A stretch of 64,000 nucleotides of DNA. Origin: Gymnogyps californianus. Lineage: Eukaryota; Chordata; Aves; Accipitriformes; Cathartidae. The notes beneath the pieces were generated by a model. That model did not search any database. It was not told where the DNA came from and saw nothing but the letters and a program-made list of their open reading frames with translations. Below, in pieces: positions 11,791-25,800 of the stretch (the first letter of the stretch is position 1; each line of letters opens with the position of its first letter). The position numbers and the translations under genes were made by a program. The stretch lies in assembly GCF_018139145.2 (NCBI RefSeq), contig NC_059476.1, positions 7,601,501 through 7,665,500 on the forward strand, given 5' to 3'.

Positions 11791-13712
11791 TATGCCATAG
11801 CTACATTGTATTGTGGTACAAATGATGGCACCGACTTTGTGTCTACATAATTACTGAAATCTTATCCCTTTTGTGTTTGCACATCATTTTCAGTTTTTTG
11901 GAATAGTTAAACTCCATTTTACTTTTTAATAACATTTTAGAAATCATTCTGATTCAGGTAAACAGAATTTGATTGCTTTGATGGATTGAAAATGGTTAGC
12001 TCAGCCAGAGCTTATTTGATTTGTTTCTTCAGGGATTACAAAGAATAGGATTTTATCTATGAACTGACAAAAGAGGCAATCTCTGCATTTTTGCCTATGA
12101 AATAGCAGATCCACTAAGCCATTGCTCCTTCACATAGTGAATGTATTAGTCACGGGGTTGCTTTTTATTCATTTTCAAAGTTTTTACTCCATATTGTACG
12201 GGGTGTCAAGCTCCTTTGTTCTTAACAAAATTAATCTGGAAAAATAATACTGTCAAATGGAGTTTGGGGAGACTCAGTAGCCCATTAGATTTAAAGCAGA
12301 TTTTAAAAACAAACAAATCCTTCCTTTCTCACCAGTAACGGACATCTTAGACAAACGCTCTTCAACTAATGCAATGGATTTAAAAGCCTGAAGTACCTGA
12401 ATGCTAATTACCTGCCAAAGTTCAGGCTGAGAGTTCTGTGGGTTTCCTGAGAGCTCAGTCCCTGACCCAGTCAGATTATGTGGTTTTCCTGGTACCGCTC
12501 TTCATTTTATCCTGTGTGACATGACATTTGCAAAGCAGACAGCATCAAGAAAATGTCAATATATGGTACAGAGATGATACAAGACACCCTGAATAATGTG
12601 TTTGCAATTGTTCTTACACTGGCCAGCGCATTCACTGAGTCCTCTTCAGAGATGCTGCCGACTGCCTGGGGGCTTGTGCCTGCTGGGTTTAGTTCACGGG
12701 TGAATAGATTGTAGCATGATACTCAGAAAAGCACCGAACAATTTTTCAGGGAATTTGTAATTTATAAGCTCAGCATTTGTCTAACACTGTCTCAGGGGAG
12801 AAAAACAGAAATGTAAAGTAAGTTGGTCCTTCCTCTGAGACTCTGCAGCCAGGTATTGGACGATGCACACTAAACGCATTTCTATCCAATAACCCTCCGG
12901 TTTTTGGAGGTTTTTTCCCTTTATTTCTGTTTGGGGTAGTGAATAGAGAGAAGTTTAGTCATTCATGTGCAAAATGTTAAATTGCATGTTCAATTTTCAA
13001 TAAGAACTACCCACTTGCTTAAAACAACTCGTGTCCTGACCATTTCCAGATTTCATCCCTATGCTCTGACTATTGGAACACAGCAGGATTTCCTGCCTGT
13101 GCTTTAAAGCTCAATTAAATTTGACATCATATACAGTCTACTCTTAAAAAAGTTCCTTAACAGGAATAACGGGATGTTCTTTCTCAAAATTTCCATTTAT
13201 GGCCAGACATGATGGGAAATGTACAGTGTGCTACTTATGTATCATCCCCGTTAAGTATGAGGTTTTAGATTTGCTCTGTGAAATTTAACTGGCAGTTTTC
13301 AAGTGCCTCAGATTAGAAGACCAGCTAGTGGAAATCAGGGTTGGCCCATTTTCTTCTTTGATTTGCACCATCTGAAGATTTGGCCCAGCATTGGGTTGTT
13401 TCTCTTCCCTTTAATACACAGATACAGAAAAAGCTACTGATTCTGGTAACTCAGGTTCTGGCAGACAGCTTTGAGGAATATGCATACAAACTACTCCAGG
13501 AAAAGTCAGCTATACTGAATACGAGTCACTGCACCCACAGCTCTAACCTTAACAACTCGTTGCATCCTAATAGAACCAGAGATGACACAGGATGGTATGC
13601 GGTTCAGAAATGAATGCAGGGAGTCCCGGCACAGCCGGGGCTCTTGTTCTGCTGCTTCTGTTTTATTTCAGTTAAAGATGAATGCTCTCTTTCCAAGGTT
13701 AAACATAAATAA

Positions 13713-13737
13713 TTTTTTTTTTTAATTTTTTTTTTTT
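13713..13737. repeat. Twin poly-T runs
   Basis: Eleven Ts, two As, then twelve Ts. Low-complexity sequence; it could be the remnant of an A-tail on the minus strand, but no retrocopy is recognised beside it. Confidence 0.85.
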
Positions 13738-16689
13738 AAGAAGAATACTCATTCTCTTGATTACAGAAGAGAGAAATGTTTCATATACCTCATTTTTATA
13801 ATTAGGTGCCTTCTTATGCTGATTTATGACTTATTTTAGCTTTAACTGGTCTGTGTTTCTGACGGCAAAAATGATAATCCATACTCCCACGTAAACTTCA
13901 AAGAAATGCTGATAATCCACTGCGCCTGATCCCAAGACCTGGCAGCAGAAAACTGGAGGAGAAAACAATGTGCTGAGTAACACCGTTGAAAACCTCCCCA
14001 GATTACTGGGGTAGCACTCAGACCCCTACCAGCATCTCTGACATTGAACTTCTCTGAGAACTGTTGATGAGACTTTGTCTTCCCCACTGTTACCAGGATT
14101 CAGTGGAGGCTGCTGCTTTTGTCAGAGGGAGGAGTGAACCCTCACTGTCCTGTTCGACAGCACTTCTCCTGCACAGCTCCATTCACGGGGAGTGAAAGGT
14201 TCACCACGAAAGAGTTAAAGCCAATTGCCTTTTCAAAAGCAATAGGCTTGATCATGCACTTTATGCTGTTTTACAAGGCCAGGTGAGCTCATTCATGAAC
14301 ATCAGTCAGTTCATTGCCAGCATTCTGAACTCCCTCTGCTTTAACCTGAGATTTGAGTTGCGTACTTCTTGGGCTTAATCCCGTATTTAATTAAGTGAAG
14401 GTCAGGATGAGGGTCAACTAGACTAGTGAACTTAATCCAAGACCCACAGGTTATACAATAGCTGCTTTGGGGAGGTATAATTGTAGATAGGAATCAAGAG
14501 AAGAAAAGACAATATAATTGAACAAGTTATATGATAAAGGAGGAGGGGAAAAGCAGGATTTTTTTTTTTTCAGACTGTATGGCACTGGATGCATTTTACA
14601 AGAGTAGCCACTAGATAGCAGAACGGGCATGATGCTCTGATACCTTGTTGGGCCAAATGCAAGATAAACAATGCTTTGGTCCCAGCAAATGCAGTGTAAC
14701 TGTGTTCAGCTGGTATCACTGCTTCACAGGAGAGAGGGATTTTTAAGATGCTATTCCATATGTTGCTTCCTGCTGCTCTGATCTTAGTCTGAGCATTTTC
14801 TTCCCAGCATGCTGAAAGAGTTTATTTCCTGAACAAGCGATCAACCCTGACTTTTGTTCCAGGGAAGACTTTCTTAATGAGTGAGCTGATCATTAGCCCA
14901 AGCTAGGGGAGCACCAGGACACCAAAAGTCAGCCCTGCCTGGCTGGTGCCCGAGCAGAGTCCCTGCAAGCTGGCCGTGGCAGGCTTGAGACAGTGACAGG
15001 ACATTACCATTGCACCCTGGCACTCACCCAGGGTTTTGACTGGAAACTCCTGACATCTCAGACACTGAAGTAAGAAAACTCTTTTCTGACTTTCTCCCCC
15101 TGCACCCCACTGCAGCTGGTGCCCTTTAGAGGCTACAGGGAGATGACCTGTGCCTTTCAAGGGGCTGGCACAAGCAGCCCTTGCAGCATAGCATCCTGTT
15201 GTATGCTCTGGTTTCTGTTACCCAGTACTGATCAGTTAATGCCCAAATACTGGACTGAGCAGAACTGTGCTGCTGGGCTTGGCTCTAGGTGATATCTGAG
15301 CAAGCCACTAAGGGTCACAACTTTAAGGTGGCTCTTCTTCAGAGGAAAGAGGGTAGTTCACACAATCAAACTTCATGTGGTTCATTCATTGCTGGCCCAG
15401 AGAGCTGCTCTTGAAGCAATCCTTCTTGGTGCATCTAACAGCCCAGGATCCTGCCACAGGCAGCTTCTACAGCACCAATTATCTGAGTGTAATATTGATT
15501 AATCAAAAATTGACAATAAAAACCCTTTACTTGATACTCTAGGGTTATGCTCCAGTTTAATTAGACAATGATAATGTTTTCAAAAGGCTGATTTGGTTGT
15601 CCATAGGATATGTTCTGAACCAAACCCAAAAAAGTAATGGTCTCCTGTATTCAAACTTAGAGAGAAAGCAGGGTGAGGAAAATTTCAGGTGGGTTCCCAC
15701 CTAGCTGCATCTCTGATAAAGCAATAAAAAGCTGCAGTCGCATTGCACAGGTACAGATATCTCACAGTCTTGATATGAAAGTTTCATTTAGGACCTTGCT
15801 GAGGTTGAAGTTATGTAGCCATACTTTTGCAAGACCTAAATTACAAATGTCTCTTTACAGATCAAAGATTTTCTGAGTATTGATTGATGAACTCATCCAG
15901 TCTGCAGGACAAGGGTTTAGATCTTCAGGAGGGGGCTGGAGCACTTCTGTAAGTCAGAGGAGAAAAAAGGCGCTCAGAGCATTTACAGTGTTCCATGTTT
16001 TGCACTGCACTGTGGCAGCCTCATGTGACAACTCAAATCCTCATCTCTAATTCCTATGCAGGGAGACCTGCTTGGGAAAGTCTAGAACTTAATTATGTAA
16101 AAACGTTCCCAGATACCAATAGTAATTGATCCTCATTACAGATTCAATTTGTCTGCAATTGTTTTAACTAAATAACAGAGCTGTTTTTCAGTTATAGCAG
16201 GTGAGGGAAGGGAGGGCGGAGACTTAAACAAGGATACGCTTTCTAACTCATCGCCTCAAGGGGAAAACAAGATTTTTCCAGAAAAAAAAATGTTTTAAAG
16301 TAATTAGCTCCTGGGCTGTGGTATTTTCAGCCTGCTGTGAATTTTTATGACAATGCTGTTAGACTGCTGAAAATATGGTTTCCTAGTTTATCTTGCAGAA
16401 TTTTAACTATGATGTGCAAGTAATATTGCAGAAGTACTAATTATGTATCTGTAGCTATATATACACATGCATATACATCCCCAGAAATTTCACCCTGTCT
16501 CTTGCAAGAACTGAACTGAACCTCTTGTGCTCAGTGAAAGAATGCACTACATTGCACTGCCTGGCTCTTTACCATTTTATCTGTTTAAAAATGAAAAAAG
16601 GGGGGGAAAAAAAGAAGATATCCTTATTTCAAGTGTGTTGCTCAGTGAATAAGGGACCTGGTGGATCTCAGAGAATTAGTTCTCAATGC

Positions 16690-16830
16690 CATCTCATTGT
16701 TTGACGCTGGACTAGGTGTATTTCCTGTCTCAACCTTAGCCTCCTGGTTTGCAGACTGGGGATAACGATGCTGAACTCACTTGCAAAATGCTTGAATGTG
16801 GAGCCAGAATAAGACCAAATGCTCTTATTT
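16690..16830 (-). mobile_element. Possible MIR-like SINE relic, minus strand
   Basis: The words cctgtctcaaccttagcctc (16725-16744) and gcagactggggataacgatg (16752-16771) follow, in order, the reverse complement of the MIR core, where the usual text is ctcagtttcctc then tgtaaaatggggataataat. A cactt/aaaatgcttgaa segment follows at the right distance. Divergence is high, so this call is tentative. Confidence 0.45.
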
Positions 16831-19800
16831 GATATGAATCGTGTAATCCTATCTAACAAGAAAAAATGTTGTGTTGGACCCTCTCAGGTACCCAGTCCAT
16901 TCAGTACTGAGCTGCAGCCATTTTGCCAAGAAGCGCCTGTCACCCCCAATGTGACACTGTTCTGATATCCTCTGCCAAAAGCTCACCTGGGTCTCTACAG
17001 AGGTCAGTGATAATGCTCAGACATCCTCAGTCCTCAGCCCCTGTTTCTTTCCACGGTTTGAATCCCAAATCAATCATACTGCGTACAGAGTAGGGGCGAC
17101 TCAGCTTTGTCTGTGTCCCACCAGCAACGGTTCAAGGTCAGGAGCTGTGTCAAATGCAGTTACAGCTGGCTGGAGTTACACTGGTGGCCACGGGGCTGCG
17201 TGGACGAATGCAGCCCCACTTTGCAAGTATTTCACATTAGGCTGAAATCTTTAAAGGAATAAGAAGAGTCAATACAGCAATTAATTTTTTTTTTTTACAA
17301 TAAGCCAATAAGCAGAGTCCAATTAAAGAAACAAATGGGTAGATCAGTCACAGCAGAGCCTTTCTCCTAGGAGAACAGCTTTCACACTGTCCATACTCAC
17401 CAGTTCATATGAAGTACAAGTCTACAGGTGACACCAAACATCTCCAGCCTAAATGAGAGAACTGTAAGGAGGAAATAATACTATCCTGCCTGTGTAATTA
17501 GAGAAGCTGACGCGTGAATCATTGTTATAACGAGTTTAATTATAAACATGATTAAATAGGCAATTAGTGCATATTCTGCACCGGATAAACAAAATTAAAT
17601 TCCTGCAATATTAACATCTTCCACAAGGTTTATTATTAGATTACTGTAAGTCGTGTGGTACAGGAACACTTTCATGTCCTGTATTTGTTGTGAACAAACA
17701 CCAGTTTTTATTTCCACTTGACCAGATGTAAAGGACAAGATTTGCTGCACCTCTAAACCGCCAGGATCTCTGGAAAAGCAGCATCCCATGCATTTTTCAA
17801 AATGCATCTTATAAAGCAAGCCACAGACAGTGCAGGCTTTCCAAGTTTACCTAATGACAACTCACCACAGCTACGACTGGCGATCGACAGAAATACAAGC
17901 ATCCAAGTGTACGTGAGTCCTAGGCCGGCAGCTCTCATTGTGCTCTGCTATGCCTGCCAAAGCCGCTGGTATGCTCCTAGAGTATCAAAACAGGGGCATG
18001 GCAGGGTCAAAGCTCTGGGGAAAAAGTGCTTTAGATCCAGGAATGGAACAATTCAATTACAAGTAAAATGCACAGGATTTTCTACTGAAAAATCAAAAGG
18101 CTTTCTAGTGGCTATATTTTAATTCCTGGCATGTGTATCTCCAGTGACAGCCTATCAAGAAAGGTAGTAAAACCTTCAACATATACACAGTCTTTTATCC
18201 ATGTAGCTCCAGAAAATTTTATAAACATTAAATACATAAACAGGCTTTTCTGTTTAGTGACTAGTAATTTGAGGGTGTTCTGTAAGGAGACAGAGAAAAT
18301 GCTGAGTGTCCATCTCTCTGGAAGTCAGGTCCCTGCGAGAAGCCTCCAGTTAGGAATGCAAAATCATGAACTGGTTTTAGGAAACCCTGTAGCTCTGTTT
18401 TTCAGATGAAGAAACTGGTAACAAGAAACTAGTTGAAACTGGTTATCAACTCCAAAAGGGCTTACGCTTTTGTTTGCAGCACAGTCCCTGTCCATTTTTA
18501 CTTTGGCTTTCCTTGAGGATATCATTTATGTTTTCCCAAGTGTCTAAGGAATTTAAAATTCCATACGTTTTCCCATGCTTCCTAGCCAACTGGGATGGGA
18601 TTTCTCCCCAGTCACTGATTTAAAGGTCTCCAATAAATGTGTAGGGGGGCTACATGTATTCTTTATTTGTCCTCTCCCAAGCCCACATCCTCCTTATGCG
18701 TGAAGCATTTGGAGCAATTGATAAAAAAGAGGTAGCTGCTACAGTAACATTTAGCTGTAGTATCACATCCAGTGCTATTATTCCCAACTGTTGAGATAAC
18801 CTAGATTCTCTCTCTGTATCTCTTATTATTGCTCTCTGAATCCAGAAAGGATCCCAAATAAATTGATATACCAGCCATATGCATAAATCTGTCTCAGCAG
18901 AAATTGATTCAGCAAATTTTCTGCAATAGTGAAGTCTACATCACCGCCCCTGTACATTGTTCATTGAATACTCAGCTTTTGGAAAATAAGCAGCATTTCA
19001 ATAAGGCAGACTGTTATGCTGTGCAGTTAACATCTTCAGCAGTGATGGAATAAGCAAGCAGCTGGGTCATGGAGTCCAGGGAAAATCTCAATTTGGATAA
19101 GAAATTGCCACAAGTAATTTTAGCTCTACACTGCCACAGTCTCTTACTCTTTCATGAACGAGGCAATCTTCGTCTAATATAGCATGGCATTCACATCTCA
19201 TAGGATACATAATGATGTTCATACCATAAAAAATTTTGTGTCTCTATCTACAGCTGTTGTTAGTGATGCTGCAGTGTGTAAATTCTCAGGTGGATGACAT
19301 AGGCAAATTCCAGCTTTCCCCCAAATAAAAGTGAGGACCAGATGCAACTCTGCTGATCAATGGACTCTGTCAGTTGCTGGAGCACAATACAGCAGTGTTG
19401 GGCTTGACTGGAGTGTCCACACCAGCAGGGAGTTTTGTGCTGGGCACCTGAAATGAAGGTACTTAATATCCTGACCTGTGCTGATCAATGCAAGGTATCA
19501 GAAGTCAGACAAGGAGAGTGTCCCTGCTTTAGGCACAGCATACGCTGTCAGTGCTGAGCACCAGCGCTGTGCAACTCCAGCACGAGCTGAAGACCGATGT
19601 AGGTTATTAGCACGGGGCCTAAAGCTGACCTGCTTTACAGGGCTGAGTTTCAGGATGAAATAGTAGCCTTACTGGCCACTACTGGGATTCAGGCAAATAG
19701 CACTTACTGATTGAATGGTCCTGCATTAGGCATGTGTACAAATTTATACCAGTAATGGTTACAAGATCAGGCACATATTATTTTGTGAAAAGAAGTAGGT

Positions 19801-22800
19801 GACATACTGAGATATGCCTCCCAGATGTAGAAGACAGACAAGCATAGCCCTAACACATGAGAAAACCTGCCTCCTCTACAAACCACTTACGCTTAGCGAG
19901 CCCTTTATCACATTGTCAAAATCAGCACCAGCTTGAGCTTTCTGATATCAATATAACATTAACTTGTCTTGGGTCAACATTACCTATTAAAGAGGGGAGA
20001 GGAATTTCAGAATTCCCTGAGACATAAGCACACTGAAAAGCCAACTGAATCCCCAAATATGCTTTTCCTCAAAACTAACAGGTGTACTTTTCTTTCTCGT
20101 ATTTCTAATTGAACTTCTTGGCATTCTAGTCAATGCTCCCTAGTATATTTTGGAAAACAATAAATCCTGGTAACACGAGACCTTGCTACAGTATTTCACT
20201 GTTAAATCTTTGCTGAGATTTGGGAAGAGCGTACTAGGTTTTGTGTGCTGAATTATGGGGTGTGCGGATGAATGATTTTTCCCCCTTCACTTTTTCCATC
20301 ACAGAATCAGCACATAGTGAAAAACCTCTGATGAGTCAAATTCCTACTGTGTCTGCATTTGAATGCTATAGGACACAATGTATTTCAAATCTATTTTAAT
20401 CTTTCTTTGAAAGTAAATGATTATTTGCAAGTAGAGAACATTGATGTTTTATTTTATAGGGCTAATCAATGTTTGATTTTCTTCAAAATGTAATTTCAAC
20501 GATAGTGTGTTTTCTCCTTAAAAGCAAATATTTTCATAGAAAAATAATTTCAGTTCAATTCCTAAAGAAAACCTGAAGTTTTTCTCGTAAAAAAGTTCTG
20601 TCTATAATTTAAAACTATTGTCCTAATTTCATACACAATTCTTGAAAAGCAAAAATATTCTCCGAAGCATTTTTCATTGAAAAAATCCCCTCCATTTTCA
20701 CTGGAAATGTTGGGGGAAAAAAACCCACTTTTGAAAATTTCATTAAAATCTTTGTGTCTAACATTACTTGTTTGCTTTACACCCAAATATTTTTCTGTTT
20801 AATTATTATATCATTGCTACTGTGACTTTCTGGAAAGCAATGAGGATATTTCTGATATAACCAATAATTCGGTATTCAGGAACTTCCTGAAATTGTCTGA
20901 AATGAGAGGTTAATGAGAAGCATTTGGAAAAAAAAAAATCAAAACTTGGTAAGTTTCAAAATCTCATATATATTCTTAAAGACCTATTGAGGCATTTTTC
21001 TATGATAGTGGGTTAAACATCATTGAGGTCTTAATCTCACAAAGGCATAATGAGACAGCAAAGAGTTATCCAAGACTCTGCATTAACAATGATTAAAAAC
21101 TGTGAAATTGTATTTAATAATTTATAGTTTAAATTTTAACTATAAGATCATGAACAATAATTCTTTTTGATTATTTTTTCCAATTTAACATCACTATTCT
21201 TCAAGGACCAGAGAAGCATAACTCTAATGATTTTCCTCTCTATTTCTGAGAATATTGTTATGCTGCTTTAACAGAAAGTCCTAAAGGAACGTAGCCCTTT
21301 CTGTCACAGACTTTAAACACTGCCCAAACTTTTTACCCCAAGCTGACCTGCAAGATCAACTGTAAGCTTTTATTCCTCTAAAAGGCTTTATGATGTCAAG
21401 AACAGCACTAATAATAATATGTTGGGTTTGTTTTACCCTAAGCATTTTTGGCCATTTACAGGGTCCTTCAAGTTCAGTCATTAATACTGGAGCTTGATCA
21501 TAGCATGGCTCTTAAAATGTAACATTACTGGGAAAATAGCATGCATTCTTTCCAAACCTGTACCCCATACCTTAGTTTCACATATTCACTGACATTTGAT
21601 GTAAAAATTAGGATATGTATAAAAGCTTCAATTTTGCCTTTATTCTTGAAAGTTATGCAATAAGTGCACGGTCCAGAAGACTAGTTGCCAGCTGTAATAT
21701 AAAGAAGGATACTACGGAAACTGAGAACTGGTTATGGCAGATACCCTGTCAAAGGAATGATTTATAATCTGGAAATACAAGCAGTAAGAGAGGCCCACCA
21801 GCTAGACCTGTATCACCTGAAGCAATCAAATCCTGCAAATATAAAGCAATTTAGTATTACCATTTCCAAGTGCTCCCCACAATAAGGACTCTTGTATGCC
21901 AAAGTTTAATATTCAGAGCAGAAACCACAAACTCTAACAGCCGCTTCTGGTCAAGATAGCTAATAACAGTTCCCAGGCAATGGCACAGTTGTAATAGTAT
22001 TGCACAAAGCAGCTGGGGATTTACTTATATGTCAGCTTCTACATCTGAGAACTAGAAAACGATGGTGGGTCAGACATCCATTTGCTTTATATATTGATAT
22101 AATTTCATCAGAATTTATGATGTGGGAATTATTGCACTGGCAAGAAATGTAATCTAACCTTCATCTCGCACAATGTAGTACCGATATTATGTTTTTGAGA
22201 GAAATATACTGACTTGTTGAATCAGATTACTCCAAGTGCATTCCTAATGGATTTCAATATTCCCTTGGACAAACCAATGCTATTTGCTTTGTATTTATTA
22301 CATTTTTTAAAAAAATATATACAGAAGATAAAACCTCTTCTGACACCATATATTCTTTCATTTTGCAAACTACAAACATACATTTGTTCATTAATTTTAA
22401 TGTCTAAACTTTTCCCTGGGTAACAGTCACTGAATTTGCTCAACTACCTATATTTCAACCACACACTTTAAATGTATAAAGTATTTTAAGTATTGACAAC
22501 TGTATGGTTTTCTCCTTCCTCTCCTGGATTAGACAGCTTGTCCTTGCATATCTGTGAGGATCACATGGTATAATTATTAGTGCTGGGATGTTCCCAAATG
22601 CCAGGGTATGCCACTGGTAGTAGGTGATATATTTGGGATATTCTTTATTATGACACTTCTAATGTACCAGAACTCCAGGGATTTTATCAAGAGATAAAAC
22701 TTGGATCAGTCTTGAGGCTGCTTTATATCATAAGTCAAGAATGGGGAAAATAATAATAGTAACAAAGATTTATATAAAAAGAGAGGGAGGGATCTTGAGA

Positions 22801-25800
22801 GCTAGTCCCTCAAACAGCTCTGAAAAGACCTTAAAAAACCCATGAACTCCAGTCCCTGCCCTATAGTTGGATTATCCCCAAGAAGGATAATTATTTTGAA
22901 ACCCATCCATATCATGAACGTGCCCACTGCTAAGCCATCTTCTCCTAAGCTCTCATTTGCCAATAAAAAATAATGGTAAGCGCCCCAAAGGAGATTCATC
23001 TCTGCTGGTGCAACATCCAGCTTGGTGAACATCATATGCTGGAGTTCTTGAGAGCCCTGAAATACCTCCTGGGCATAAAGCACTCTGAGCAAGTCAGGCT
23101 AGTTGGAAATATATATGCAAGAACAGAGCGCATTACGCCTGCCAGCTCACTTCAGCACCACGCTCATTCCTGTATAAGTCTCAAAAAAGCCGGGGATGCT
23201 CCATTAAAGTAAAGGGTGAAGCACTGGGTTGCAAAACTGGAAACAAAGCTTCAAAGAAGTAAAGCAAGAAAACCATCTCTTTTGGGGGCTGGAGCTTTAT
23301 CCTCAGCTGTTAGTCCATAATTCCTGTGCAGACAGTGAGGAAACAGTGAACAGTGAACGAACACTGAAGGTGAAGCGCAGCAAATGTTCTCCCAGACAGG
23401 ATGCTATCTATCTCATAGAATTACCTTTCTCCTCCCTCACAGTACATCAATTACACTCCATCTTAATCAATAGCTACTGAGTGGAAATGATTCCTTTCCT
23501 ACCCCATTTAGAGAGCTCCTCAGTCTTCTGGTTCTTCAGCTAGCAGATTGTTTTATATTCCTGCTTCATTTTATTGTCCTTCCCTCCTGCTGTGGTGATT
23601 AGACAAGACAGAATAGGTTAGTATATCAATAGAAACGCAAACCGCTGTGCATAGTACGTAAATATTGATATTAGGAATGGGGAGACTGAATTAATACCTC
23701 CACACGCTATTCGTTCCAGGGTACTTGGTCATGTCCAGGCAGTTCTATAAACAAATGTATGAAGAAGAAACAAGACATTCAGACAAAGATCCTGTTCCTT
23801 ACTGTTATTTATCCTTGAGCACAACTAGAATCAGAAGACAAAAACTAGACAATCCACCCACACTTGCTAGTGCACAGTGCTGGAAAGTGCATTTTAGTTG
23901 GAAATCCCCCTCTTTGTAAAGAGTGTCATATTTTGTATGGTCTATTCATGCCAAAGTTCTTTTAGCATTGACACTGGCTTATTTTTTAAGTGCCAGACAA
24001 TATAAAACATTGTAATGTGAGAGCATTCATTAGAGCACTTGTAAAAAATTCTCCTTTTCAGATCAGAAGGCTGCAGCCCATCTTGTTATACTCCAATTCC
24101 ACTGCATTCACTCAGCTGATAGCGCCAGGGCTGATTTGGTGATTCATGAACTTCACATTGAGGAACTTCATGAGATGTAATGCTCATCAGAGTGCAGAAT
24201 TGAAACAGAAATCAGATCACAGAGATACTTGCCTTGCTCAGTTTTTTTGAAGAAAAAGAAACCCGAAACCAAAAAACAAACCCACCTTCGATAATGAAGA
24301 TTCAACAGTCTCCCCAAGCAGCCTATTGTATTGCTATTGTAGTTTTCCTGATGAATATAGCTATAAAGGACATCATACAGATACACATTAAGTCCGTTAT
24401 TTCTGGAACAATCCAACATAGCCATGGAGAATGTATGCTCCTTATACAGCTTAATTCCTTTTGCTGTACAGATTGTACTTGATAGCAAGTAGGTATGCAA
24501 AAGGTAAGAGTGAGTTAGTGTCACTTATTATTGAGAATGCTGACTTGCCCAGAAATGATTGCTGTTTTGAAATAGGTGTTTGGAAGAAACAGTTTTTCAC
24601 TGTAATGTTTAGGAAAGACATATACCAGTGATTTCTTCTAGAAAGACTCATACTACATGACCGCTCTGTAGTCATTGCAGTACAACCACCCTAACGCCAG
24701 CTCTGGCTCTGTACAGAACAACCCTTTTTCCTAACTCCTAAAAAGAGCATATAGGGGATACATGTGAGCACCCCAGGTCGAGGGTTTCTATTGAACAGAC
24801 ATGCTATGCTAATGGATGAGACGAACGTATTCAGTTAGTGCTTTACCATTATTAAGTGGCAAAGCCATTATTACAGAGGCAGAAGCTGTGAATGAGACGG
24901 GAGATGCTTATAAGTACAGCATTCCCTGGGCACAGGTGGCAGTGCTTCAGAATAAATGTATGGTGTCTCCTGAGATGGTCATTACTGTTTCACTCACCTA
25001 TTCATTTATCATCCTTTGACGCTCATTGGAAAGCAGCATTATTTAATGATGCAGAAGCAATTGTAACACACTGAACTCTCCTAATGTTTGGTTGGGTAAT
25101 TTCCTGCTTGCTTCACCACACACGGTCTCCTCCTCTTTGCACCTGAAATACACATATGTAGCAAATATCACCATCCAGTATTAAGGAGTCTTGTTTTGAT
25201 AAGATTTTGCCTGGGAGGAAAAGCTCTGTGTTATGAAGCCCGCTTGCCTAAATCATGGCTAGTATTAACTACTGCACTTGGAAAAGGTTTCAGCCCAAAA
25301 CGAAGGGAAAAAAATAATGGTAGAATTTGAGCGTGCAGTCACATGAGTGCATCTGTCTGTGTTTTACAGAGGCAAGGTTGAGGTATTACCTAAAAGCATT
25401 CATTTCAAAGCAGTGTAGTGAAGCCTGAAGGAGCACTATTTTAAAACAAATCAGTCAGCATTTTATTGGTGTCGGCCCAGCTTTGTACTAAACACTCAGA
25501 TTAATGTTAAATCACAGCTCAGGAATTATTCATGAGATCTCATACAATGTAATTGCTGATTTTGGCATCAATAGTCTGTATCCCTTTATTTCCTAGATTA
25601 GCTTCCCTTCCTGAACCACTGTATGTCATGCCAGAGACAATGATTTTATATGACATATTTAGGAAAGAGGGACCCACCTATTTTACATAAAACAACGTCT
25701 GAGGAATGTACCCGTATTGCTGAGATGCCAGTCTGTGCTGACACATTCCTGTGAGAGGCAGAGCCTGCTGGGAGAGCGGAGAGCACAGCACTAAACGTCT

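Larger units (their letters stand above)
10736..16689. other. Long unique stretch, no gene recognised
   Basis: No gene, exon or clear transposon is seen in this six-kilobase stretch. It holds A- and T-runs (13713-13723, 13726-13737, 14560-14570), a C/A-rich then T/G-rich patch at 10975-11070, and AT-rich sequence at 11500-12010 with clustered factor-like words. The part from about 14880 to 15480 is richer in GC; an 85-codon minus-strand frame there (14903-15160) matches no family I know. Confidence 0.65.

Noticed and set aside
17128..17138. B-box-like ggttcaaggtc
   Set aside because: No A box at the proper distance and the last bases depart from the consensus.
18390..18440. MIR-like text ttttcagatgaagaaactgg
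   Set aside because: Only this one word fits; neither flank carries the rest of the MIR order.
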